Source of the DNA: Halomicroarcula saliterrae
GTDB lineage: Archaea; Halobacteriota; Halobacteria; Halobacteriales; Haloarculaceae
Direction: 5' to 3'
Length of the DNA stretch: 64,000 nucleotides
Assembly (NCBI RefSeq): GCF_031624395.1
Contig: NZ_JAMQON010000003.1
Span: 370,023-434,022, forward strand
The position numbers and the translations under genes were made by a program. The notes beneath the pieces are model-generated. The model ran no database searches and was not told the DNA's origin. It saw nothing but the letters and a program-made list of their open reading frames with translations. This document shows, piece after piece, positions 8,404 through 16,328 of the stretch (positions are counted from its first letter, which is position 1; the number at the start of each line of letters is the position of its first letter).

Positions 8404-9423
8404 ATGTCGAGGACCTCGCAGTCTGGCACGGGCAGCGAGTCTGCAACCATCAGTGTGACCGGACTGACGAAGGAGTTCTCCAGTAGCGATGGTACCGTGA
8501 CGGCTGTGAACGACGTCTCGTTTCGGATAGACCGCGGGGAGATAGTCGGGGTTCTGGGACCCAACGGGGCAGGAAAGACGACGACGATCAAGTCGATACT
8601 GGGGCTGCTAGAGCCGACCACGGGGAGTATCGAGGTCAACGGAATCGACGTGGCAGAGAGCTCCCGGGAGATCTACAACGAGGTCGGCGGCCTCCTCGAA
8701 GGGGCACGGAACCTCTACTGGCGTCTCACTGTCCGGGAGAACCTCCGGTATTTCACCGGACTGCAGGGAATCCGCCCCGACGGTGCGACCGACCGTCACG
8801 ACCGGCTGCTGTCGCTCGTCAACTTGGAGGAGAAAGCCGACGAACGGGTCAGAAACCTCTCCAGGGGGATGAAGCAGAAAGCCTGTCTGGCCTGTGTGCT
8901 CGCCCGCTCTACCCCTATCGTCTTCCTCGACGAACCGACCCTCGGACTCGACATCGAAGCCAGCCGGGACCTCCGGTCGGAGCTTCGCCGACTCGCCACG
9001 GAGGAGAACCGGACCATCGTCATCTCGAGTCACGATATGGACGTCGTTCAGGACATCTGTGACCGGGTACTCGTCTTCCAGGACGGCGAGATAATCGTCG
9101 ACGACCACGTCGAGACGCTACTCGACGAACTCGACATCAGGCGGTACCGCGTCGTCCTCAAGGAGCCGGTCCCCACCGGTGAGTCGCTCGACGGTTACGA
9201 CCTGGAGTGGTCCGCCGACAGGATGGCCTTCGAGGTGATTCTGCGAAACGAGACGGACGTCTACGAGTTCGTCGAGACGCTCAGGCGCTCAGAGATGCGA
9301 CTGAAGAAGCTCCGGGCGGTCGAAGGGACCCTCGAGACGGTCTTCCTGTCCGCGCTCGAATTGGAAGACGACGGCCCAGCGCCGGACGGACTGGTCGCAG
9401 GTGCTCGAAATGAACGCGACTGA
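8404..9423 (+). CDS. ABC transporter ATP-binding protein, probable peptide exporter
   Basis: This 339-residue nucleotide-binding subunit shows GPNGAGKT (Walker A, residues 52-59), a signature region LSRGMKQKACLA, FLDEPTLGLD (Walker B) and ISSHDMD (H-loop). After about residue 240 there is an extra C-terminal domain typical of ABC-2 drug and peptide exporters. Its gene overlaps the permease gene, and the pair lies directly upstream of a TOMM precursor and its modifying enzymes. Export of, or self-protection from, the modified peptide is therefore the likely role; this is inferred from position. The start is an ATG just after an AT-rich inverted repeat. Confidence 0.9.
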   Translation: MSRTSQSGTGSESATISVTGLTKEFSSSDGTVTAVNDVSFRIDRGEIVGVLGPNGAGKTTTIKSILGLLEPTTGSIEVNGIDVAESSREIYNEVGGLLEGARNLYWRLTVRENLRYFTGLQGIRPDGATDRHDRLLSLVNLEEKADERVRNLSRGMKQKACLACVLARSTPIVFLDEPTLGLDIEASRDLRSELRRLATEENRTIVISSHDMDVVQDICDRVLVFQDGEIIVDDHVETLLDELDIRRYRVVLKEPVPTGESLDGYDLEWSADRMAFEVILRNETDVYEFVETLRRSEMRLKKLRAVEGTLETVFLSALELEDDGPAPDGLVAGARNERD

Positions 9424-10210
9424 GTCAGCCTCGGGTCGGGCCGACCGCAGTCTGGTGGCACTCTGGCGGGTCGTCTTCGAGAAGGAGTACATCATCCTCC
9501 GCCGGTACTGGTTCGACACGCTCGCCGCTATCGGGGTGAACTACACCATATTCGTGCTCCTGTTTCTCGGTGTGCGGACAGTGGTACCGGCCATCATCGA
9601 CGGGAACCTGACCGCGATAATCATCGGATACTTCGTCTGGTCGATGTCGTGGGGCTCGTTTCAGTCCTCGGCTAGGACCCTGAAACGGGAGGCCGAGTGG
9701 GGGACGCTAGAGCAGACGACGATGAGTCCCTTCGGCCTGTTCGCAGTGCTCACTGCCCGGATAGCCGCGAAACTGCTGTTCACACTGTCGAGGGGCGTCC
9801 TGATTCTCGCGTTGTTACTGGTCACGACCCAGCACTGGATATCCCTCGACCCGGTCAGTCTGCCACCGCTCGTCCTCGTGACGATGGTGTCCGCGACGGG
9901 ACTCGGGTACGCTTTCGGCGGGTTGGCGCTCGTGTACAAACGTGTCAGTAGCGTCTTCATCATCGTTCAGTTCCTCCTCATCGGCGCCGTCGGGGCGCCG
10001 TCGTCGCCACTGGCGAAGCTTCTCCCGTTGGCCTGGGGGACGGATCTGCTCGTCCTGGTGGTCACCGAGGGGACGCCAATCTGGCAACTCCCGCCCACCG
10101 ACCTCCTCGGCGTGACCGCAGTCTCGGCGGGCTACCTGCTGTTTGGCTATCTCGCTTTCCGCTACGCGATAGCCGTGAGCAAACGGCGGGGTATCCTGGG
10201 CGATTACTGA
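9410..10210 (+). CDS. ABC-2 type transporter permease, probable peptide exporter
   Basis: This 266-residue membrane protein has about six hydrophobic segments: IGVNYTIFVLLFLGV, AIIIGYFVWSMSWG, a stretch around LLFTLSRGVLILALLLV, LVLVTMVSATGLGYAFGG, VFIIVQFLLIGAV and VSAGYLLFGYLAF. The Glu-rich loop AEWGTLEQTTMSP between the second and third segments is typical of ABC-2 permeases. I chose the ATG at 9410, which overlaps the end of the ATPase gene by 14 bases; an in-frame GTG at 9401 is an alternative. It is expected to pair with the preceding ATPase as an exporter or immunity transporter for the cluster's peptide. Confidence 0.86.
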   Translation: MNATESASGRADRSLVALWRVVFEKEYIILRRYWFDTLAAIGVNYTIFVLLFLGVRTVVPAIIDGNLTAIIIGYFVWSMSWGSFQSSARTLKREAEWGTLEQTTMSPFGLFAVLTARIAAKLLFTLSRGVLILALLLVTTQHWISLDPVSLPPLVLVTMVSATGLGYAFGGLALVYKRVSSVFIIVQFLLIGAVGAPSSPLAKLLPLAWGTDLLVLVVTEGTPIWQLPPTDLLGVTAVSAGYLLFGYLAFRYAIAVSKRRGILGDY

Positions 10211-10285
10211 CGAGTCGTACCGTCGCTGTGACGGGCCCCGCGGCGATACGGGCACTCCGTACCGCAGCCAACTCGATAGCGCAGG

Positions 10286-10344
10286 CCAATTAAAACCGGT
10301 TCAAAAACACATAATTCAATCTCTTTAATGACAGGATTAATAAC
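10286..10344 (+). promoter_or_regulatory. AT-rich promoter region of the TOMM precursor gene
   Basis: After the permease gene the sequence becomes strikingly AT-rich for about 60 bases. TTTAAT near 10325 and ATTAATAAC at 10336-10344 are the best TATA candidates. The latter lies about 45 bases before the precursor ATG, implying a short leader of about 20 bases. TTAAT (10325-10329) and ATTAA (10336-10340) form a short inverted pair that resembles the TTAATC/GATTAA arms before the exporter gene. The precursor therefore probably has its own promoter, allowing expression at a level different from the exporter. Confidence 0.5.
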
Positions 10345-10386
10345 ACTCTGTTTCAAATATCAGAACGCCTGCCACTTCGGCGGGCG

Positions 10387-10527
10387 ATGGAGACCGAACC
10401 AATGCAAATCGAGATCGCGACCACCGACGACGATGCATCGGCACCAGTTTCGGCAGGATACTGCTGTTGCTGCACCGAAGAGTGCGAGGACCTGTGGTAC
10501 TGTGAGCCGGACGACGACCTGACCTGA
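10387..10527 (+). CDS. TOMM (linear azole peptide) precursor peptide, Cys-rich, 46 codons
   Basis: This short gene encodes a 46-residue acidic peptide with six cysteines. Residues 26-29 are four consecutive Cys (GYCCCCTEEC), and further Cys lie at 33 and 39, followed by a tail EPDDDLT. An in-frame ATG at 10402 would give 41 residues. The first part, ending near VSAG, has no Cys and would serve as leader; the Cys-rich part would be the core whose Cys (and perhaps Thr30) become azolines and then azoles. It lies immediately upstream of SagB, ThiF-like and YcaO genes, exactly where a TOMM precursor is expected. The modification pattern and cleavage site are inferred. A conserved FxxxB recognition motif is not evident in the leader. 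Confidence 0.85.
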   Translation: METEPMQIEIATTDDDASAPVSAGYCCCCTEECEDLWYCEPDDDLT

Positions 10528-10557
10528 TTGCTCCCAGTCCTATCGGCCTCGAACAGC

Positions 10558-10601
10558 CGACGACAGCACCGGTAAGGGCGTCCCTGCGGGTGCTGTTGTC
10601 G
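10558..10601 (+). terminator. Hairpin between precursor and modifying-enzyme genes (attenuator candidate)
   Basis: CGACGACAGCACC (10558-10570) pairs with GGTGCTGTTGTCG (10589-10601) over 13 positions with one G-T pair. The 18-base loop contains AGGG and CCCT, which can pair to extend the structure. It starts 30 bases after the precursor stop codon and lies before the dehydrogenase start. There is no long T-run, so termination may be partial, or the hairpin may stabilise the precursor mRNA. In the streptolysin S (sag) operon a terminator after the precursor allows limited read-through, which is the analogy used here. Confidence 0.55.
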
Positions 10602-10721
10602 CGTTTCGGTGTCTGTGGTACCGAACAACAGTTTCGGGGGAGACTGACGGCGTTCGGACGCGACCGAATGGGCCGTACGGCAGTGGACCCGCCGCTAGTT
10701 CCCCCATGTCACCGCAAAGAG

Positions 10722-11642
10722 ATGAACGTGAACGTCGACACCCTTCGAGAACTACAGAGTCAGACCTACAACCCCCGCTCGGTCGAGCCAGCGGCCACGC
10801 CGTACGAAACGTACCGGACGAAAGAGTTCGGCGGACAGCACCTCTCTGAATGCTACCACGAGAACACCAAGAACGTCGCCCACGACAGGTTCCGGCTGGA
10901 CAGGTCGATTACCTACTTCCTGACCGACGACAGCGTCGCCTTCGCCGTCTCGAACATCGATCCGGAGTACGACGGGCGGCCGCTCGTCGACCTCCCGCCG
11001 CCGTCGAGCCTCGACTGCTCGCTGTCGGACGCGCTGGGGGCCAGACGCAGCGTCCAGCAGTACGACGGAACCGGACTCTCGCCGAGCACGCTGTCTACGC
11101 TACTGGGCCACAGCTTCGGTACGACCGGCACCAGCGTGATGGGACGAGACGCCGACGGCGACCCGGTCGAGAAGCCGGTCCGGGCCTATCCCTCGGCCGG
11201 TGGCCTCTACCCGGTCGAACAGTACGTCGCCGTCGTCAACGGCAGGGATGGTCTCGACCCCGGCTGGTACCACTACACTCCCGGGCGACACGGGCTGCGG
11301 CGGCTCGGGGTGGACGACGGGCCTGTCGCCGACCGACTCGACGAGCTGTTCATCACGGCCGACTCGATGGACCTGCAGTCGGCTGGGGCGGTCGTGTTCC
11401 TGACCGCGGCCTTCTGGCGCTCCCGGGCCAAATACGGTGAGAGGGGGTACCGACACGTCCTCATGGAGGCTGGCTACGCCGGACAGAACCTCCTGCTCGC
11501 GGCGACCGGGCTGGGACTGGGCGCCGTCCACGTCGACGGTTTCGTCGACCGGGCGGTCGAACAGACGCTCGGTGTCGACGGCGTCGACGAGAGCGTCCTC
11601 TCGTCTATCGTGATCGGGTCTCCCCGGGTGGCAGACCGATGA
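10722..11642 (+). CDS. SagB-type FMN-dependent azoline dehydrogenase
   Basis: This 306-residue protein of the nitroreductase fold is expected to oxidise azolines to aromatic azoles in the modified peptide. RRSVQQYDG (about residues 108-116) is the usual FMN-phosphate binding start, AYPSAGGLYPVEQYV (155-169) is the hallmark of SagB/ThcOx dehydrogenases, and KYGERGYRHVLMEAGYAGQNL is cut here as KYGERGYRHV and EAGYAGQNL, also typical. I prefer the ATG at 10722. In-frame starts at 10668 (ATG) and 10590 (GTG) exist, but the extra residues look non-coding and the GTG lies inside the hairpin. It overlaps the ThiF-like gene by ATGA, so the enzymes are probably translated together. Confidence 0.9.
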   Translation: MNVNVDTLRELQSQTYNPRSVEPAATPYETYRTKEFGGQHLSECYHENTKNVAHDRFRLDRSITYFLTDDSVAFAVSNIDPEYDGRPLVDLPPPSSLDCSLSDALGARRSVQQYDGTGLSPSTLSTLLGHSFGTTGTSVMGRDADGDPVEKPVRAYPSAGGLYPVEQYVAVVNGRDGLDPGWYHYTPGRHGLRRLGVDDGPVADRLDELFITADSMDLQSAGAVVFLTAAFWRSRAKYGERGYRHVLMEAGYAGQNLLLAATGLGLGAVHVDGFVDRAVEQTLGVDGVDESVLSSIVIGSPRVADR

Positions 11643-12712
11643 GCGAGACCCCGGTCGGACAGCTCGCCGAGGACCTCGCGTATCCGGCGTTCAACCCTGC
11701 GTTCGTTCCGATCGAGGTGGACCGGAACACGATAGAGATCTGTATCGGTCCCTGGACGGGCCCGAGTTACACGGTTCACGACGCGGACGGCGACGGCGTA
11801 ATCGCCGACATACTCGACGGTATCGACGGGGAGACGCACGTAGAGACCCTCCTCGAACCGGTCGAGGAGGCGGACCACGAGGAAGTCACACAGTTCCTCC
11901 GGACGCTCGCCGACGAGGCCGTCGTTTACGACGCGGCCGACCGGGACCCCGGAGCGTGGGCGCATCTCCGACTCCGCGACCAGTTCGACCAGTCGGAGCG
12001 ACAGCGCCTCGAATCTCGCCGCGTTCTCCTCGTCGGAACTGGCGCGATGCAGCGCCAGATAGCCACGGACCTGTCGTCGCTCGGTCTCTCCGAGGTCGGC
12101 CTCGTAAATCCGACCGCCGACGCGGCGGTGGACGGTGACGCCGGCGACGGCGTCGTGGAATTCGACGCGGCGTCTCTGGACGAGGCGGTGGCCGCGGCGG
12201 ATTTCGTCGTCCACACGGCGTCTCGGCCCGACCCGAATTTCGTCTCCAGCGTCGACGAGGCGACACAGGAACACGGCACTCCCTGGAGTTCGGTGCGGGT
12301 CCACGGGTTCGACGGGTTCGTCGGACCGACGATATTCCCCGGTGAGACGGCCTGTTTCGACTGCTTCACGGAGCGGACGATGGCCAACGTCTCCGACCCC
12401 TCCCGGTACCGGTCCTTCCGCCAGCACTTCGCCGAGCGCCCCGAGGCGACACAGCTCCGGTTGCCCGGACTGGAACGGATGCTCGCCGGCTATCTCGTGA
12501 TGGACTTGGTCAATCTCCTGGCCTTCGGAACCGGCTTCACCGCGGGGCGCGTGTTCGTGGTGGACGGGACCAGACTCTCCGTCGAGTGCAACGACGTACT
12601 GAAACTCCCGCGCTGTGACACCTGCGGGCCGGAGACGGACGCGGTGAGCCGGTTCGGGGGCGTCTCGGATATCGAAGCCGCGGCAGCGCGGTTCGACGGC
12701 GGTGACGGATGA
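11639..12712 (+). CDS. Ocin-ThiF-like (E1-superfamily) TOMM cyclodehydratase partner protein
   Basis: This 357-residue protein should bind the precursor leader and present it to YcaO. The first hundred residues look like a winged-helix peptide-recognition element. A Rossmann-like segment, VLLVGTGAMQRQIA, lies near residues 129-142. Two CxxC pairs (C239/C242 in ACFDCF and C326/C329 in RCDTCG) form the zinc tetrathiolate site seen in this family. No catalytic E1 cysteine or complete adenylation site is apparent, as expected for the degenerate E1 of azole peptide pathways. ATGA overlaps on both sides place it between dehydrogenase and YcaO in one operon. Family assignment is firm, precursor binding is inferred. 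Confidence 0.85.
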   Translation: MSETPVGQLAEDLAYPAFNPAFVPIEVDRNTIEICIGPWTGPSYTVHDADGDGVIADILDGIDGETHVETLLEPVEEADHEEVTQFLRTLADEAVVYDAADRDPGAWAHLRLRDQFDQSERQRLESRRVLLVGTGAMQRQIATDLSSLGLSEVGLVNPTADAAVDGDAGDGVVEFDAASLDEAVAAADFVVHTASRPDPNFVSSVDEATQEHGTPWSSVRVHGFDGFVGPTIFPGETACFDCFTERTMANVSDPSRYRSFRQHFAERPEATQLRLPGLERMLAGYLVMDLVNLLAFGTGFTAGRVFVVDGTRLSVECNDVLKLPRCDTCGPETDAVSRFGGVSDIEAAAARFDGGDG

Positions 12713-13980
12713 ACATCGAGACGACGGACGCGGACTGTCCACCCGGGTTGCACCGCCTCGTCGGCGCGAAGAGCGGACTGGTTTCGGAGGTCATCTACCA
12801 CCTCTCGGAACGGGCCTCGCCGGACGTGTGCCAGACGACGCCGTCCCTCTGTGACCTCGGCTACACGTTCCGGACTGACCGGTCCGTCGAGCTACAGATA
12901 ACCGGGAAGGGGACCGACTTCCAGCGCTCGCTCGTGTCGTGTCTCGGTGAGTTCGCCGAGCGTTACGCGATGTCCTGGCCGGACCCGGAGTCGATGCGGC
13001 GGGCGAGTCACGCGGCGCTCGACGCGTCAGAACGGGTCGTCGATTTCGACTCCCTGAACCCGTTCCGGTCCCTGTCGGACGACGGCCTGACCAGAGAGAC
13101 GGAACTCCTGTGGAGCGCGGGGACCGACCTGCATACCGGCGAGACGGTCCACGTGCCCGCGGAACTCGTCTGGAACGACCTCCGCGTCATGGAGGACGAG
13201 CCCAGTCGGCTGTTCAGCACGTCGAACGGGCTGGCGGCCGGCCCGACCCTGCAGGCCGCCGTCCTGTGGGCGCTGTACGAGCTAATCGAACGAGACGGTC
13301 TCATGCGGACCTGGTGGCACCACAGGACACCACAACGCGTCGAGACAGCCCAGATACCGGCCCTGGAGGAGACTCTCTCCCGAATCAACCCGGACACCGA
13401 CCTGTCGATACACCTCCTCGATATCAGGTCGCGGGTGGACGTGCCAACGTACTGCGGCGCGCTGGTCAGCGAACGGGAGGCGTACCCGAAGTTTTTGCTC
13501 GCCGGCAGTGCCCATCTGGACGCCCGCGCCGCGTTACGGGAGGCCGCTGTGGAGGTCTGTCAGGGGTGGTCGTACGCACACAGCCTGGCGCTCGACACCG
13601 ACCCGGACTCGCTCGAACACGGCGACACCGGGTTCGCCTTCGGCGAGAACGTCTGCTACTACGGCTCGCCGTCGAACTTCGACGAGGTCTCGTTTCTGTT
13701 CGGCGGCGGCACCGTCCGCCCCGACCCCGAATCGGGGCCGCCTGTCGACGAGTGGTCGGTCGAAAAGCGCCTCCAGCAGACGCTCGCCCTGCTTGACGAG
13801 GCCGACTGTACCCCCATCGCTGTCGACGTCACCAGCGACGACATCCGCCGGGGTGGCATCGATGTCGCCCGCGTCGTCGTCCCGGAACTGGTCGGGCTCA
13901 CCCCGCCCAGTCACCCGCCGACCGAGCACCCCGACCTCTCGGCGGCCGACCTCGTCGAGAAACCGCACCCGTTCCCCTGA
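12709..13980 (+). CDS. YcaO-domain cyclodehydratase of the TOMM pathway
   Basis: This 423-residue YcaO protein should use ATP to convert Cys (or Ser/Thr) of the core peptide to azolines. The acidic ATP- and magnesium-binding motifs are visible as GEFAERYAMSW (Glu81, Glu84) and YELIERDGLMRTWW (Glu191, Glu194). The C-terminus ends in PHPFP, the PxPxP tail that separates azoline-forming YcaOs of the TOMM type from the ribosomal-protein S12 and thioamide types. It begins inside the end of the ThiF-like gene (ATGA). The gene is followed after 15 bases by a convergent protease gene. Together with the ThiF-like and SagB-type proteins this completes the minimal azole-forming set. Confidence 0.92.
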   Translation: MNIETTDADCPPGLHRLVGAKSGLVSEVIYHLSERASPDVCQTTPSLCDLGYTFRTDRSVELQITGKGTDFQRSLVSCLGEFAERYAMSWPDPESMRRASHAALDASERVVDFDSLNPFRSLSDDGLTRETELLWSAGTDLHTGETVHVPAELVWNDLRVMEDEPSRLFSTSNGLAAGPTLQAAVLWALYELIERDGLMRTWWHHRTPQRVETAQIPALEETLSRINPDTDLSIHLLDIRSRVDVPTYCGALVSEREAYPKFLLAGSAHLDARAALREAAVEVCQGWSYAHSLALDTDPDSLEHGDTGFAFGENVCYYGSPSNFDEVSFLFGGGTVRPDPESGPPVDEWSVEKRLQQTLALLDEADCTPIAVDVTSDDIRRGGIDVARVVVPELVGLTPPSHPPTEHPDLSAADLVEKPHPFP

Positions 13981-13995
13981 GCCTGCGCGGGCGGC

Positions 13996-14643
13996 TCACT
14001 CCGGTGCCGCCAACGCGTTGTACACCGGCCCCCGGCCGGTGACGAAGAGGCCGAAAGCCAGATTGTACCCGAAGTGGACGAGCATCGGTACGACAACCGA
14101 CCCGGCGAGCAGATACGAGACACAGAGCGCCCCACCGAAGAGGGTCTTGAAGACGACCTCCTTCCGGCCGAGATACTGGTGGTACAGCCCGAACGCGACC
14201 GCCGAGACGAGCGTGTATCCGACGGGACCGACGAGATCCATCAGCGGTGCGAGCCCCGCTCGGAACAGCAGCTCCTCGGGAAACGCCAGCAGGAGTCCCG
14301 GGGCGACACCGAGGAGGCTCCGATGACCGGCCCGTATCGGCTCGCCCGTGTACTGTTGCCACGCGATAGTCGTCCCGTAGTACAGGACTGCTCCCACGGG
14401 CACTGCGACCAGATAGAGGGGCTCGAACACGGGGACCGCGGGCCTGACGGTAGCGAGGTAGACGCCGACGACCACCACGGGGAAGGGCACGTAGAGCCAG
14501 ACGAAATCCGTAGCGGTCAGCGTCCGTGACGGCGTCAGGAGGTGCTGGGCGAGTCGTGTAACGCCTGCCATGTACCCCAGCAGCAGTACGGGCAGGGTCA
14601 GAATTGCGAGCGGCCAGAGCAGCTCCGTCATCGGGTGTCCCAT
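13996..14643 (-). CDS. CPBP (CAAX/Abi) family intramembrane protease
   Basis: This membrane protein of 215 residues from the ATG at 14643 carries FPEELLFRAG (Glu-Glu...Arg, the first catalytic motif, Glu about 123-124), FGLYHQYLG (second motif with His) and VPMLVHFGYNL (third motif with His and Asn). These define the CPBP glutamic intramembrane proteases. SagE-like CPBP proteins occur in azole peptide clusters such as sag, where they act in leader removal or immunity. A GTG at 14676 and an ATG at 14631 are other possible starts. It is convergent with the YcaO gene and directly follows the flavin oxidase gene, so membership in the cluster is likely but not certain. Confidence 0.82.
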   Translation of the reverse strand: MGHPMTELLWPLAILTLPVLLLGYMAGVTRLAQHLLTPSRTLTATDFVWLYVPFPVVVVGVYLATVRPAVPVFEPLYLVAVPVGAVLYYGTTIAWQQYTGEPIRAGHRSLLGVAPGLLLAFPEELLFRAGLAPLMDLVGPVGYTLVSAVAFGLYHQYLGRKEVVFKTLFGGALCVSYLLAGSVVVPMLVHFGYNLAFGLFVTGRGPVYNALAAPE

Positions 14644-14685
14644 CCTCGTGCGGTCACCCCCACCGGTCGTCGGCACGCCGGGCAG

Positions 14686-16074
14686 TCATCCTCTCGACTC
14701 CATGCCCCTGTCTATCCGAAAGAGCCCGTCGGGGTCCCAGCGGTCCTTGATTTCCCGCAACCGGGCCCCGTGTCCGCCGAACGCGTCCCCGACTCTGCCG
14801 CCGTCGTCCCTGTCGAGATAGTTCAGGTAGACGCCGTCTGTGGCGTGGGGCTCCATGGCGTCGTGGAACGCCCGGGTCCACTCGACGTGCTGTTGCTCGA
14901 GGGCCGGCTCCGTCCAGCCCGTCCAGACGCTGAACGAGTAGCCCGCGTCCCGGTGGGCGAAGGCCGTCTCGTCGTCGTCGACACGACTGATGGCACCGCC
15001 CATCGGTTCGAGTGTGACTCGGGAGAACTCCGGAGGGGGCGACTCCGTGCACGACGCGATCGTGTCGATGGCATCGTCGGTGAGCTCGTCGAGATACCGC
15101 GCCTTCGAGTACCAGTGGTAGTCGTCGGGGACGCTCTGCTCCTCGACGAGCCCGGTGTACGACCTCGGCCGAACCCCGTCGACGAGCGGGTCACCGAGTT
15201 CTCCGAGCGCTTCGAGTGCCTCGTCCGCCGCGTCCGTCGGGCCCGCGAAGCAGGTCAGCAGTGTGAACGCCTCCGTCCCTCGGACCGGCTCCGGGATGCG
15301 GGGATGGGGTGGCATCGACCTGACGCCGGCCATACACATGAGTTCGTCCGGTGCGTCGGCCATCACCGACCGGTAGGCACGGAGCATGGCCGCGGGTTCT
15401 CGGTACGCATAGAGGCGCTTCCCACCGACCACCTCGGGGCCGATATCGTGGAGCCGGAACTCGAACTCGGTCACCACTCCGAAGTTCCCGCCCCCGCCCC
15501 GCAGCGCCCAGAAGAGGTCGCTGTTCTCGTCCGCAGCCGCACGGACGATGCGACCGTCCGCCGTTACCACCGTCGCCCCGACGAGGTTGTCCACCGTGAG
15601 CCCGTGCTTGCGACCCAGCAGTCCCAGACCACCGCCCAGTGTCAGTCCAGCCACGCCGGTTCCCGGGTGCACCCCGCCAGCCGTGGTGAGCCCGGACCCA
15701 GCAGCGGCCTCGTAGAACTCGCCCCAGGTGGCTCCGGCCCCCACGGTCGCCCGACGGGCCTCGGCATCGATATCGACGCCGTCCAGCATCGACATATCGA
15801 TGACGAGCCCGTCGTCGACGACCGCTGTCCCGGCGAGGTGGTGTCCCCCACCCTTCACCGAGAGGGGGATGTCACGTTCCCGGGCGAACGCCACCGCGGC
15901 CACGACGTCGGCCGGTCCGGAGCTGCGGACGACTGCTGCCGGATGCTTGTCGACCCGCTCGTTCCAGACGGTCCGGGCCGCTTCGTAGCCCTCGTCGCCC
16001 GGCTCGACGAGCTGTCCGTCGACCTCGGTTCTCAGCCTCCGTGTCGCGTCCGCCGATAGCTCTCTCGTACTCAT
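14686..16074 (-). CDS. FAD-binding oxidoreductase of the berberine-bridge (BBE-like) family
   Basis: This 462-residue flavoprotein starts at the ATG at 16074 (MSTRELSADATRRL). The PCMH-type FAD domain shows VKGGGHHLAG, in which the His is the usual covalent attachment site, and GVAGLTLGGGLGLLGRKHG. The second covalent position, Cys in the bicovalent enzymes, reads GGVHPGTG here, so only single attachment is expected. The BBE C-terminal segment is present (VYLNYLDRD ... LREIKDRWDPDGLF). The family oxidises alcohols, sugars and ring carbons. Its operon with the CPBP protease beside the TOMM genes suggests a tailoring role, but it could equally be an unrelated metabolic oxidase. Confidence 0.87.
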   Translation of the reverse strand: MSTRELSADATRRLRTEVDGQLVEPGDEGYEAARTVWNERVDKHPAAVVRSSGPADVVAAVAFARERDIPLSVKGGGHHLAGTAVVDDGLVIDMSMLDGVDIDAEARRATVGAGATWGEFYEAAAGSGLTTAGGVHPGTGVAGLTLGGGLGLLGRKHGLTVDNLVGATVVTADGRIVRAAADENSDLFWALRGGGGNFGVVTEFEFRLHDIGPEVVGGKRLYAYREPAAMLRAYRSVMADAPDELMCMAGVRSMPPHPRIPEPVRGTEAFTLLTCFAGPTDAADEALEALGELGDPLVDGVRPRSYTGLVEEQSVPDDYHWYSKARYLDELTDDAIDTIASCTESPPPEFSRVTLEPMGGAISRVDDDETAFAHRDAGYSFSVWTGWTEPALEQQHVEWTRAFHDAMEPHATDGVYLNYLDRDDGGRVGDAFGGHGARLREIKDRWDPDGLFRIDRGMESRG

Positions 16075-16134
16075 AGCGCGGTGCTCCTGACCGGGACGCA
16101 CATGGCCACACGTTTCTGTGAGAGATGCACTGTC

Positions 16135-16200
16135 GTACTACATATTGTGTCGCTTCAAACTATTATATTTATTGAAAATATCAGTGCAGTATACGGAACC
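16135..16200 (-). promoter_or_regulatory. AT-rich promoter region upstream of the flavin oxidase gene
   Basis: The 254 bases between the oxidase start and mcm include a distinctly AT-rich block with TATTATATTTATTG near 16162-16175 and an ATATTG element near 16142. On the minus strand these give TATA-like elements 65-100 bases before the oxidase start. The mcm-proximal 90 bases return to high GC and hold no strong TATA element by eye. This AT-rich block also marks the right edge of the peptide cluster. Confidence 0.4.
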
Positions 16201-16328
16201 GTGCCGGTCCCGGCTGGCGCTGACGGGACCACTCCCCGTGTCACGGTGGGCCTCCCGGTCGCAGTGAACAGTTTCACTCCGCCATACCAACCTTCTTAGG
16301 CCAGCCCGCACTAACCCTGTACACTCAG

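Noticed and set aside
10590..10721. N-terminal extension of the SagB-type protein from the GTG at 10590
   Set aside because: The start lies within the hairpin and the extra 44 residues do not resemble the family; the ATG at 10722 gives a normal length.
8195..16200. Integration of the peptide cluster at tRNA-Pro as a genomic island
   Set aside because: I looked for a second copy of the tRNA 3' end (TTCAAATCTGGGCGATCCCA) at the other edge and saw none, and there is no integrase. The position remains suggestive only.
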